In this document: in pieces, positions 1-7,009 of the stretch | Layout of the letters: each line of letters begins with the position of its first letter | How positions within the stretch are numbered: position 1 is the first letter of the stretch | DNA from: an uncultured Haloferula sp. | Lineage (GTDB): Bacteria; Verrucomicrobiota; Verrucomicrobiae; Verrucomicrobiales; Akkermansiaceae | Length of the DNA: 13,359 bases | NCBI GenBank assembly: GCA_946885645.1 | Contig: CAMPGU010000095.1 | Location: 1 to 13,359 of the forward strand | Direction: 5' to 3' | The notes under the pieces: generated by a model | Database searches by the model: none | What the model was told of the DNA's origin: nothing | Seen by the model: only the letters and a program-made list of their open reading frames with translations | Position numbers and translations under genes: made by a program

Positions 1-52
1 TGACTTTTCCGTTTATTGAAGAAATTGAATAAATGCGCAGTATCCACGGCCC
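1..52 (+). promoter_or_regulatory. AT-rich leader upstream of phoD, probable promoter region
   Basis: The first 40 bases are clearly richer in A and T than the rest of the window, as expected of a promoter. TTGAAG at 16-21 and TATCCA at 41-46 resemble -35 and -10 boxes, but their 19-base spacing is longer than usual and the second box lies only a few bases before the ATG at 53. That would imply an almost leaderless transcript. No Shine-Dalgarno sequence precedes the ATG. The placement of the boxes is a guess. Confidence 0.25.
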
Positions 53-1642
53 ATGCAGCCTTTGTTTCCCATCGATTCCTCGCGACTCTCCCGACGCTCT
101 TTTCTCGGTGCCTCCAGTTCGATGCTGATCGCCCTCGGGGCGGGGAGGGCGTGGGGGAATGCCCTCGCGGCAAAGGAAAATCCGTCGTTCCAAGCGTATC
201 CATTCCAACTCGGCGTGGCGTCCGGCGATCCCTCCGCGGACGGTTTCGTCCTGTGGACCCGTCTGGCCCCCCAGCCTCTCGAAGGCGGCGGCATGCCGGA
301 CGAAGCCGTGTGGGTCCATTGGCAGGTTGCCGAGGATGAAGCGATGACCCGGATTGTCGCGAAGGGCAAAGAGCTCGCGAGCCCGGACTGGGCGCACTCC
401 GTCCACGTGGAGGTCGCGGGGCTGCTGCCGGACCGCTGGTACTGGTACGAGTTCAAGGCCGGTGCCGAGATGAGCCCGAAAGGGCGCACGAGGACGCTGG
501 AGCGACCGGACCGGGCGGCGAAGGAAACCTCCCCGCTGAAAATGGCCTTCGCCTCTTGCCAGCATTTCGAGGCCGGCTTCTACACCGCCTACGAGCACAT
601 GCTCGCGGAGAGCCCGGATATCGTTTTCCACCTCGGCGACTACATCTATGAAGGCCCGAGCCGTGAAGGCCAGGTCCGCAAGCACGGGGGACCGGAAATC
701 AAGACGCTGCAGGACTACCGGAACCGCCACGCCCAGTATAAGTCCGATCCCGCGCTCCAGGCGATGCATCGCAATGCCCCCTGGGTGGTCACTTGGGACG
801 ATCACGAATTCGACAACAACTGCGCCGGCGACATTCCGGAAGAAAAGGGATGGGTGGATACGGAGGCGTTCCTGAAGCGCCGTGCCGCCGCCTATCAGGC
901 CTACTACGAGCACATGCCGCTGCGGGCGGCCTGTGTCCCGAAGGGGCCGGGCATGAAGCTCTACCGCAGCGTCCGTCACGGCAGCCTCGTGGATTTCCAC
1001 ATTCTCGATACCCGCCAATACCGCACCGATCAGCCGAACGGCGACGGATCGAAGCGCCCCGGCCGCGCCTGCATGAACCCGGAGGGCACGATGCTGGGGG
1101 CGATCCAAAAGGAATGGCTGCTCGGAGAACTCCAGAAGTCCCGGGCGACGTGGAATGTCCTGGCCCAACAGGTGATGATGGCCCGCGTGGACCGTGCCAC
1201 CGGGCCGAAGGAAAAATGCAGCATGGACCAGTGGCCGGGGTACGAGGTGGAGCGCCAGGCGCTGCTCAAGGCCTTCCAGGATCTCAAGGTTTCCAACCCC
1301 GTGGTACTCACCGGTGACATCCACACCCATTGGGCCAACGAGTTGACCGCGATGCCCGGCAGGCCGGATGCCCCGGTCGTCGGTAGCGAGTTCGTCTGCA
1401 CCTCCATCACCTCGAAAGGCGACGGCACCGACAATCCGGCTGGCCTCCAGGCGATGATCTCCGAGAACCCTTTCGTGAAATATCACGGCGATCACCGCGG
1501 CTACGTGAGCTGCGTGATCGACAGCAAGATCTGGCGCGCCGATTTCCGGACGGTCGATTACGTGACCCGTCCCGGCGCCCCGCTGAAAACGCCGGCCTCC
1601 TTCGTCGTGGAGAGCGGCAAGGCTGCGGTGGTACAGGCGTGA
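53..1642 (+). CDS. phoD: PhoD-family alkaline phosphatase/phosphodiesterase, Tat-exported
   Basis: This 529-residue protein matches the PhoD metallophosphoesterase family in length and motifs. PhoD enzymes release phosphate from phosphomono- and diesters outside the cytoplasm using Fe3+ and Ca2+. The N-terminus has a twin-arginine signal (SRRSFLG, residues 13-19) followed by a hydrophobic stretch, so export in folded form by Tat is expected. A PhoD N-terminal beta domain runs to about residue 155. The catalytic domain follows with FASC (Cys169, matching the Fe-ligand cysteine known in the family), HLGDYIYEG (193-201), WDDHEFDNN (248-256), TWNVLAQQV (366-374) and TGDIHTHW (420-427), so all metal-site motifs look intact. 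The ATG at 53 is chosen because it places the Tat signal right at the N-terminus. No PHO-box-like regulatory repeat is visible upstream. It appears monocistronic: the next gene starts 183 bp later, beyond a hairpin. The exact substrate cannot be read from the sequence. Confidence 0.93.
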   Translation: MQPLFPIDSSRLSRRSFLGASSSMLIALGAGRAWGNALAAKENPSFQAYPFQLGVASGDPSADGFVLWTRLAPQPLEGGGMPDEAVWVHWQVAEDEAMTRIVAKGKELASPDWAHSVHVEVAGLLPDRWYWYEFKAGAEMSPKGRTRTLERPDRAAKETSPLKMAFASCQHFEAGFYTAYEHMLAESPDIVFHLGDYIYEGPSREGQVRKHGGPEIKTLQDYRNRHAQYKSDPALQAMHRNAPWVVTWDDHEFDNNCAGDIPEEKGWVDTEAFLKRRAAAYQAYYEHMPLRAACVPKGPGMKLYRSVRHGSLVDFHILDTRQYRTDQPNGDGSKRPGRACMNPEGTMLGAIQKEWLLGELQKSRATWNVLAQQVMMARVDRATGPKEKCSMDQWPGYEVERQALLKAFQDLKVSNPVVLTGDIHTHWANELTAMPGRPDAPVVGSEFVCTSITSKGDGTDNPAGLQAMISENPFVKYHGDHRGYVSCVIDSKIWRADFRTVDYVTRPGAPLKTPASFVVESGKAAVVQA

Positions 1643-1678
1643 GGGCACCGTGCCACGGAAAGATGACGGTTTTCTAAC

Positions 1679-1707
1679 CGGAGGAGGAGAAGGCCTTCCT
1701 GCCTCCG
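1679..1707 (+). terminator. Hairpin after phoD, possible intrinsic terminator
   Basis: CGGAGG (1679-1684) pairs with CCTCCG (1702-1707), and AGGA (1685-1688) pairs with TCCT (1697-1700). A single bulged G (1701) interrupts the stem and the loop has eight bases. The hairpin starts 36 bases after the phoD stop and is followed by only three T residues, so it is a weak candidate for an intrinsic terminator. It may instead be a 3'-end-stabilising structure. The loop contains part of the palindrome GAAGGCCTTC (1689-1698). Confidence 0.4.
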
Positions 1708-1825
1708 TTTGCGGCGTTTCCAACAAGTTGTGGCGGGATCTGCCGAGATAACAGGCTCTCCGTTTCAAGTTTGGGCTCGCCTTGCCGCTCCGTTGGAGCA
1801 CTTTGCCGGAGTTTCACCAGGCGGC
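1708..1825 (+). other. Non-coding leader before the exporter operon
   Basis: These 118 bases lie between the phoD hairpin and the ATG chosen for the adaptor. The reading frame stays open back to a TTG at 1709, but the extra residues are neither hydrophobic nor family-like, and the membrane anchor sits naturally near the N-terminus when the ATG at 1826 is used. I therefore treat the stretch as a 5' leader that should contain the operon promoter. I could not pick out a convincing -35/-10 pair. Confidence 0.4.
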
Positions 1826-3043
1826 ATGAGTTCCCCCAAACCTTCCCTCGACGCCCTCCGAATCGACCGTTCGGCGATCCCCGCGAAAAAGCGCGGGCTG
1901 GCATGGCTTTGGTACTTGCTGCTGCTGGTGGCGGTGGCGGGTGGCGTGTTTTTCTTCTGGTCGAGGCGCGCCGGCATTCCGGTGGTGAAAACCGTCCGCG
2001 TCGCGGAAACATCCACCGGCGGTTCGTCCCGTGCCACCTTGCTCAATGCCTCCGGCTACGTAACCGCCCGCCGCTCCGCCACCGTCTCCTCGAAGGTGAC
2101 CGGCAAGGTGGTCGAGATTCTGGTGGATGAAGGGATGGAAGTGAAGGAAGGCCAGGTGCTCGCCCGCCTCGATGCTTCGAACGTGGAGGCGGGTCTTCGC
2201 TATGCCGAGGCCCAACTGGAGGCTACGCGAAGAACCCTCGCCGAGACCCGGTCCAATCTCGAGCTCGCGGAAAAGGAGCTGACCCGCTTCACCGGCCTTT
2301 CCGACGCCGGTGCTGCCAGCAAGTCCGACTATGATCGGGCCCACGCTCAGGCAAGGGCGCTCGCCGCCCGGCTTGAGAAGCAGGCGGCCGATATCCTCGT
2401 TTCCGAGGCCGATGTGGCCCAATGGAAGCAGCAGGTCGCGGACAATATCATTCTGGCACCTTTCGGCGGCATCGTCACTTCGAAGAACGCCCAACCCGGG
2501 GAGATGATTTCCCCGATGTCCGTGGGCGGCTTCACCCGCACAGGTATCTGCACCATCGTGGACATGGGATCGCTGGAGATCGAAGTGGACGTGAATGAAA
2601 GTTACATCAATCGCGTGAAACCGGGCCAGACGGTGGAAGCTACCCTGGATTCCTACCCGGAGTGGAAGATCCCGTCGAAGGTCATCGCGATCATTCCCAC
2701 CGCGGATCGCCAGAAAGCCACCGTCAAGGTCCGGGTCGGCTTCGACCGCCTCGATCCGCGAATCCTGCCGGACATGGCGGTGAAGGTTGCTTTTCAGTCC
2801 GACGAGTCCGCTCCTGCCGGGAAATCCCTCACCATTCCGAGATCCGCCGTCCACGACGATGCCGGCCGGAACGTCGTGTGGGTGATTTCCGGAGATAAGG
2901 CGGAACGCCGCGCCGTATCTGTCAGCCAGACCACGGGCGATCAATCGATCGTCTCCGCCGGCCTCAGCCCCGGCGAGACCATCGTCATCGAAAGCTCCGC
3001 GGCCCTTGAAGACGGCCACCGCGTTAAAACCGCCGATCCATGA
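1826..3043 (+). CDS. HlyD/MacA-type periplasmic adaptor subunit of an ABC exporter
   Basis: This 405-residue protein has the layout of membrane-fusion (adaptor) proteins. It has a short basic cytoplasmic tail and one membrane segment at about residues 25-45. A lipoyl-like half (SKVTGKVVEILVDEG, about 89-103, then GQVLARLD) follows, then an alpha-helical hairpin rich in Ala, Glu and Arg (about 118-205). The second lipoyl half (ILAPFGGIVTSKNAQPGEMI, about 209-228) and beta-barrel and membrane-proximal domains with TIPRSAVHDD (about 336-345) complete it. Such adaptors link an inner-membrane pump to an outer-membrane channel. The ATG at 1826 is preferred over an in-frame TTG at 1709 because it gives a normal N-terminus. 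The only ribosome-site candidate is a distant GGAG (1808-1811). The stop overlaps the ATPase start by ATGA, so translation of the two is probably coupled. Substrate is unknown; MacA-like or generic export of lipids, peptides or lipoproteins are all possible. Confidence 0.88.
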   Translation: MSSPKPSLDALRIDRSAIPAKKRGLAWLWYLLLLVAVAGGVFFFWSRRAGIPVVKTVRVAETSTGGSSRATLLNASGYVTARRSATVSSKVTGKVVEILVDEGMEVKEGQVLARLDASNVEAGLRYAEAQLEATRRTLAETRSNLELAEKELTRFTGLSDAGAASKSDYDRAHAQARALAARLEKQAADILVSEADVAQWKQQVADNIILAPFGGIVTSKNAQPGEMISPMSVGGFTRTGICTIVDMGSLEIEVDVNESYINRVKPGQTVEATLDSYPEWKIPSKVIAIIPTADRQKATVKVRVGFDRLDPRILPDMAVKVAFQSDESAPAGKSLTIPRSAVHDDAGRNVVWVISGDKAERRAVSVSQTTGDQSIVSAGLSPGETIVIESSAALEDGHRVKTADP

Positions 3044-3738
3044 GCAGCGAATTCAAGCCCCTCGTCCACATCCGCAGCGTCAGCAAGACCTTCCATCGCG
3101 GCTCGGAGGACATTCATGTCCTGGACCATCTCGACCTCGAGATCCGCGAAGGAGAGTTCCTCGCGCTCATGGGCCCGTCCGGATCGGGAAAGTCCACGCT
3201 GCTCAATCTCATCGGCGGGCTGGACCGCGCCACCTCGGGAAGCGTGGAAATCGGTGGCCAGCGCATCGACCAGCTTTCCGACCGTCAGCTCGCCGCTTGG
3301 CGCGCGCGGCATGTGGGATTCGTTTTCCAGTTCTATAATCTGATCCCTGTCCTCACGGCGGAGCGCAATGTGGAGCTGCCCCTCCTGCTCACCCATCTGA
3401 ACAAAGCCCAGCGGAAGGAGCACGTCGGCATCGCGCTGGATGTGGTCGGGTTGTCCCACCGCACCGGTCATTACCCGCGGACGATGTCCGGCGGCGAGCA
3501 GCAGCGTGTGGGGATCGCGCGCGGGATCGTTACCGATCCCACGATCCTCCTCTGCGACGAGCCGACCGGCGACCTGGACCGGAAATCCGGCGATGAGATC
3601 CTCGGTCTCCTGCAGGCCCTGAACAAGGAGCACGGGAAAACCATCGTGATGGTTACCCATGATCCCCACGCCTCCGCCCGCGCGAGCCGCACCGTCCATC
3701 TGGACAAGGGCCAACTCTCCACCGAGGCACCGGCATGA
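3040..3738 (+). CDS. ABC exporter ATP-binding subunit, MacB/LolD class
   Basis: This is a 232-residue stand-alone ATPase subunit of the MacB/LolD/FtsE class, which powers mechanotransmission-type ABC systems rather than classic import. All ATPase motifs are visible: Walker A GPSGSGKST (45-53), Q-loop Gln97 in FVFQFYNL, signature MSGGEQQR (149-156; Met replaces the usual Leu), Walker B ILLCDEPTGDLD (169-180) and H-loop His207 in VTHD. The DEPTGDLD form is typical of this class. The gene overlaps the adaptor gene before it and the permease gene after it by four bases each (ATGA), so the three are surely one operon. It should sit on the cytoplasmic face and dock to the coupling helices of the two permeases encoded next. 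Confidence 0.95.
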   Translation: MSSEFKPLVHIRSVSKTFHRGSEDIHVLDHLDLEIREGEFLALMGPSGSGKSTLLNLIGGLDRATSGSVEIGGQRIDQLSDRQLAAWRARHVGFVFQFYNLIPVLTAERNVELPLLLTHLNKAQRKEHVGIALDVVGLSHRTGHYPRTMSGGEQQRVGIARGIVTDPTILLCDEPTGDLDRKSGDEILGLLQALNKEHGKTIVMVTHDPHASARASRTVHLDKGQLSTEAPA

Positions 3739-4895
3739 AGTTCCTCTCGCTGATCTTGAGCAACTTGAAGCGCAAGAAGCTGCGCACCACGCTCACGATC
3801 CTTTCCATATTCATCGCCTTCCTGCTCTTTGGCTTCCTTTGCGCGCTGAAGGAAGGGCTGCTGGCGGGCGTCAATATGGCGGAGGCGGACCGTCTGATCG
3901 TGCGTCACAAGATTTCGATCATCCAGCCGCTGCCGAAGAGTTACGAAAACCGGATACTCAATACAAAGGGAGTGGAGGCGGTGGCCGCGTCTTCCTGGTT
4001 CGGGGGGATCTATCAAGATCCCAAGAACTTCTTCGCCACCATTCCCGTGGATCCGGAAACTTTCCTCGATCTCTACCCGGAGTTCGTTCTCCCGGAGGAA
4101 CAGAAAGCGGAATGGATGCGCACCCGGAATGGCGCGATCGTCGGCAAGACGCTCATGGCGAAGTTCGGGTGGAAACCTGGCGACACCGTCCCGCTCACCT
4201 CGCCCATCTGGGGCCAGCCCGCCAATCAATCCGCCTGGGATTTCAAGATCGTGGGTGTCTTCGAGAGCACCAAGAAAGGCGGCGACACGTCTTCCTTCTA
4301 TTTCCGCTACGACTATTTCGACGAGGGGAAGGTGGAGGAACGCCAGAAGGGGCAGGTTGGATGGTTCACCGTGCGGGTGGAAAACCCCGACCAAGCCGCG
4401 GCGATCGCAAAGGTGATCGACGACGAATTCGCGAACTCACCTTATGAAACGAAGACGGAGGCCGAAGGTGCCTTCGCCTCCTCCTTTGCCCAGCAGGTGG
4501 GGGATATCGCTACCATCGTGGCCGGGGTCCTCAGTGCGGTGTTCTTCACCATCCTGCTTGTCGCCGGAAACACCATGAGCCAAGCCGTTCGCGAGCGCAC
4601 CGAGGAGCTGGGCGTGCTGAAGGCGATGGGCTTTGCGAACGGGCTCGTGCTCGTACTGGTGCTCATCGAATCCTGTGTCATTGCCGGGATCGGCGGCTTC
4701 ATCGGCCTGGGTACCGCGTGGCTGGTTACCTCGGTGGGAAATCCGGTGCCGGACGTTCTGCCTTCGCTCCATTTTCCCACGCGCGACGTGATCTTCGGCG
4801 CGTGTGCCGCTGTCGGCCTCGGTATCATCGCCGGTGCCGTTCCCGCCGTCCAAGCGATGCGTTTGCAGATCGCCACCGCCCTCCGCCGCAACTGA
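3735..4895 (+). CDS. MacB/FtsX-type ABC exporter permease, first subunit
   Basis: This 386-residue permease has the MacB/LolC/FtsX fold. A basic N-terminus (LKRKKLRTTL) leads into membrane segment 1 (about residues 18-38). A large periplasmic domain (about 45-250) follows, with MacB-core-like stretches such as AIVGKTLMAKFGWKPGD. Three closing membrane segments lie at about 257-280, 303-332 and 352-374. The cytoplasmic motif RERTEELGVLKAMGF (286-300) between segments 2 and 3 is the coupling-helix signature of the FtsX superfamily. There is no fused ATPase domain, unlike E. coli MacB. GAGG (3724-3727) lies seven bases before the ATG and is one of the few plausible ribosome sites in the window. 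Together with the next gene it should form a heterodimeric permease. Confidence 0.92.
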   Translation: MKFLSLILSNLKRKKLRTTLTILSIFIAFLLFGFLCALKEGLLAGVNMAEADRLIVRHKISIIQPLPKSYENRILNTKGVEAVAASSWFGGIYQDPKNFFATIPVDPETFLDLYPEFVLPEEQKAEWMRTRNGAIVGKTLMAKFGWKPGDTVPLTSPIWGQPANQSAWDFKIVGVFESTKKGGDTSSFYFRYDYFDEGKVEERQKGQVGWFTVRVENPDQAAAIAKVIDDEFANSPYETKTEAEGAFASSFAQQVGDIATIVAGVLSAVFFTILLVAGNTMSQAVRERTEELGVLKAMGFANGLVLVLVLIESCVIAGIGGFIGLGTAWLVTSVGNPVPDVLPSLHFPTRDVIFGACAAVGLGIIAGAVPAVQAMRLQIATALRRN

Positions 4896-4909
4896 TCGCC
4901 CCTCTTCTA

Positions 4910-6097
4910 ATGAACTGGCTCTCGCAGATCACCGCCATCGCTGCCTTTAATCTCCGTGCGATCCCGGAGCGGAAAGGTGCCGCCATTTCCGCCGCCGTCG
5001 GCATCGCCGGAGTGGTGCTCGTCCTCACGGGCGTGCTCGCCATCTCGGAAGGCTTCAAGCGCGCGGTCACCGCCACCGGCGCGCCGGATGTTGCCGTGGT
5101 GCTCCGGAGCGGCTCGGACTCGGAAATGAATAGCGGCCTCACCCGCGAGGAAACGCGCGTGATTGGCGACGCCCCCGGCATCGCCCGCGGCGAACGCGGC
5201 CCCCTGACCTCCGCCGAGCTATTTGTAATCATCAATCTGGCCAAACGCTCCACCGGCACGGATGCCAATGTGCCTCTCCGCGGGGTGGGTGAGAACGCCT
5301 TCGACGTGCGCGGCAACATCAAGATGGTCGCGGGCGACCGCTTCGAACTCGGGAAAAACGAGATCATTGTAGGGGCGGGCGCGGCGCGTGCCTTCGAGGG
5401 CTTGGAGGTGGGAAAATCGATCCGGGTGGGGCAGAATACCTGGCAGGTGGTCGGCATTTTCACCGCGGAAGGGGGGATTGCCGAATCCGAAATCTGGACG
5501 GACGTGTCCGTGCTCCAGCCGGCCTACAACCGTGGCGATACCTTCCAATCCGTCTATGCCAAGCTCAACAGCCCCGGCTCCTACACGGAATTCAAAGACG
5601 CCCTCTCGCTCAATCCCCAGATCAAGACGAAGGTCGAACGCTTGAGCGAGTTTTACGCCGATCAATCCTCGCTCGTGACCAAGTTCATCTCATCCATCGG
5701 TGTCTTCATCGCCGGCATGATGGCGCTCGGGGCGCTATTCGGCGCGCTGAATACGATGTACGGGGCCGTCTCGTCGCGCACCCGGGAAATCTCGACTCTC
5801 CGCGCGCTCGGCTTCGGGGCCGGCCCGGTGATCATCTCCGTGCTCGCGGAGTCGGTGGTGCTTGCCTTGGCGGGCGGGATCGTGGGTGCGGGAGCCGCTT
5901 GGCTCGCCTTCGATGGTTATCAGGCTTCAACCCTGAATTGGGCGACCTTCAGCCAAGTCACCTTCGCCTTCGCGGTCACTCCTGCCCTGCTCGTGCAGGC
6001 GATCATCTGGTCGGTCATGCTCGGTCTCATGGGCGGCCTCTTCCCCGCCATCCGTGCCGCGCGGCTCCCGATCGCCGCCGCGCTGCGTGAAACCTGA
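4910..6097 (+). CDS. MacB/FtsX-type ABC exporter permease, second subunit
   Basis: This 395-residue second permease is of the same superfamily but clearly different in sequence from its neighbour. Membrane segment 1 is at about residues 24-46 and a periplasmic domain spans about 50-255. Three C-terminal membrane segments lie at about 260-284, 305-334 and 352-382. The coupling motif SRTREISTLRALGFG (289-303) matches RERTEELGVLKAMGF of the first subunit. The chosen ATG lies 14 bases after the upstream stop and puts the family-like MNWLSQITAIAAFNLRAIPERK-type start at the N-terminus; the frame is open further back into the preceding gene, but that is overlap without family support. No ribosome site is visible, so translational coupling is likely. 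It is the last gene of the operon and ends 22 bp from the convergent murI. Confidence 0.91.
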   Translation: MNWLSQITAIAAFNLRAIPERKGAAISAAVGIAGVVLVLTGVLAISEGFKRAVTATGAPDVAVVLRSGSDSEMNSGLTREETRVIGDAPGIARGERGPLTSAELFVIINLAKRSTGTDANVPLRGVGENAFDVRGNIKMVAGDRFELGKNEIIVGAGAARAFEGLEVGKSIRVGQNTWQVVGIFTAEGGIAESEIWTDVSVLQPAYNRGDTFQSVYAKLNSPGSYTEFKDALSLNPQIKTKVERLSEFYADQSSLVTKFISSIGVFIAGMMALGALFGALNTMYGAVSSRTREISTLRALGFGAGPVIISVLAESVVLALAGGIVGAGAAWLAFDGYQASTLNWATFSQVTFAFAVTPALLVQAIIWSVMLGLMGGLFPAIRAARLPIAAALRET

Positions 6098-6119
6098 GTT
6101 CCTGGGCGCGGGAGGCACC

Positions 6120-6917
6120 TCAAAGCGTCACCCGCAGGATTTTCCCCGGCGACCGGGCCAGGAAGCGCCGCGCCAGATCCTCGAATTGGTCCGACAGGTC
6201 GGTTAGAAGGATTTCCAGCTTCCCCGGGTCAACATTGTCGGAAAGCAAATCCAGTTCCGTCAGGCTATTCTTCACATGCTCCGCGCAGGTGGTGGCAGAG
6301 TCCACCAGCCGCACTCCCTCCGGCAGGAAATCCCGCAGCACCGGAATCAGCAGCGGATAGTGCGTGCAGGCCAGCAACAGCGTATCGATCCCGCGATCCA
6401 GCATCGGGTCCAGGTAAGTGTGCAGCGCGGCACGGGTGGAGGGGTGGTCCAGCCAGTCTTCTTCCACCAGCGGCACCAGCAGCGGGGCGGGGGTAGCGTG
6501 AAGGACCAGGCCCGTGCGGCGCAGCGCGAGCGCGTGCTGATACGCATGGGAGCGCACCGTGCCCCGCGTGGCGATGATGCCCACCCGTTGGGCGGCGGGA
6601 TCCGAGAGTACGGCTTCCACCCCCGGCTCGATGACTCCGATGACCGGCACCTGATAGCGCTCCTGCAGGGAAGGCAGGGCGTGGGCAGTCGCGGTATTGC
6701 ACGCCACCACCACGATTTTCACCCCCCGGTCGAGCAGGAAGCGGACGTCCTCGTGCGAGAATTGCCGGATCGTCTCCGGGCTTTTCGAGCCATAGGGAAC
6801 GCGGGCCGTGTCGCCCAGATAGACAATGTCTTCCGCGGGGAGGAGCTGTTGGACCGCGCGGACGACCGTCAGGCCGCCCACGCCGGAATCGAAGATGCCC
6901 AGAGGGGCGTTGCGCAT
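6120..6917 (-). CDS. murI: Glutamate racemase
   Basis: This cytoplasmic enzyme interconverts L- and D-glutamate and so supplies D-Glu for peptidoglycan. The 265-residue length is normal. The racemase motifs are intact: IFDSGVGGLTV with Asp10 and Ser11, LGDTARVPYGSKS (34-46), the first catalytic cysteine Cys73 in VACNTATA, and the second, Cys184, in LLACTHYPLL with His186 beside it. The start ATG gives the normal MRNAPLGIFDSG beginning; no Shine-Dalgarno sequence is visible. The gene is convergent with the exporter operon (22 bp between stops, no hairpin seen) and divergent from the flavoprotein gene at 7010. Nothing suggests that it belongs to a pathway with its neighbours. Confidence 0.97.
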   Translation of the reverse strand: MRNAPLGIFDSGVGGLTVVRAVQQLLPAEDIVYLGDTARVPYGSKSPETIRQFSHEDVRFLLDRGVKIVVVACNTATAHALPSLQERYQVPVIGVIEPGVEAVLSDPAAQRVGIIATRGTVRSHAYQHALALRRTGLVLHATPAPLLVPLVEEDWLDHPSTRAALHTYLDPMLDRGIDTLLLACTHYPLLIPVLRDFLPEGVRLVDSATTCAEHVKNSLTELDLLSDNVDPGKLEILLTDLSDQFEDLARRFLARSPGKILRVTL

Positions 6918-7009
6918 GGCGGCGAGGAAAGCCGGGAAAGCCGGGGCGGGAAAGCCGAAAGAGGGCTTTGCCTTTGCAAGCCGCGGGCTTCCGGGCTACG
7001 GGAAAACGC
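6918..7009. promoter_or_regulatory. Divergent intergenic region between murI and the flavoprotein gene
   Basis: These 92 bases separate two start codons that point away from each other, so promoters for both genes should lie here or overlap the gene ends. I see no convincing -35/-10 pair for either direction. The stretch is purine-rich on the + strand because of repeated GGAAAGCCG units. If the in-frame TTG at 6968 were used as the flavoprotein start, the spacer would shrink to 50 bp. Confidence 0.4.
6926..6957. repeat. Three copies of GGAAAGCCG
   Basis: The nonamer GGAAAGCCG occurs at 6926-6934, 6935-6943 and 6949-6957. The first two are in tandem and the third is shifted by 14 bases. The array lies just upstream of the murI start in the divergent promoter region. 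It could be a regulator-binding array or a slippage-derived simple repeat. Nothing in the sequence decides between these. Confidence 0.6.

Noticed and set aside
1689..1698. Palindrome GAAGGCCTTC as an operator
   Set aside because: It lies in the loop and inner stem of the phoD hairpin and a 10-base palindrome of this kind is expected by chance in GC-rich DNA.
1709..1825. Extension of the adaptor to a TTG start
   Set aside because: The extra 39 residues carry no family feature and would bury the membrane anchor far inside the protein.
1814..3019. 401-codon open frame on the minus strand opposite the adaptor gene
   Set aside because: No domain, His/Gly/Asp-rich composition; the adaptor on the + strand is clearly the real gene.
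4718..4909. Extension of the second permease into the preceding gene
   Set aside because: It would need a 178-base overlap with the first permease and adds an Arg-rich tail unlike FtsX proteins.
6098..6119. Terminator between the convergent exporter operon and murI
   Set aside because: The 22-bp spacer holds no stem longer than three or four pairs and no T-run.
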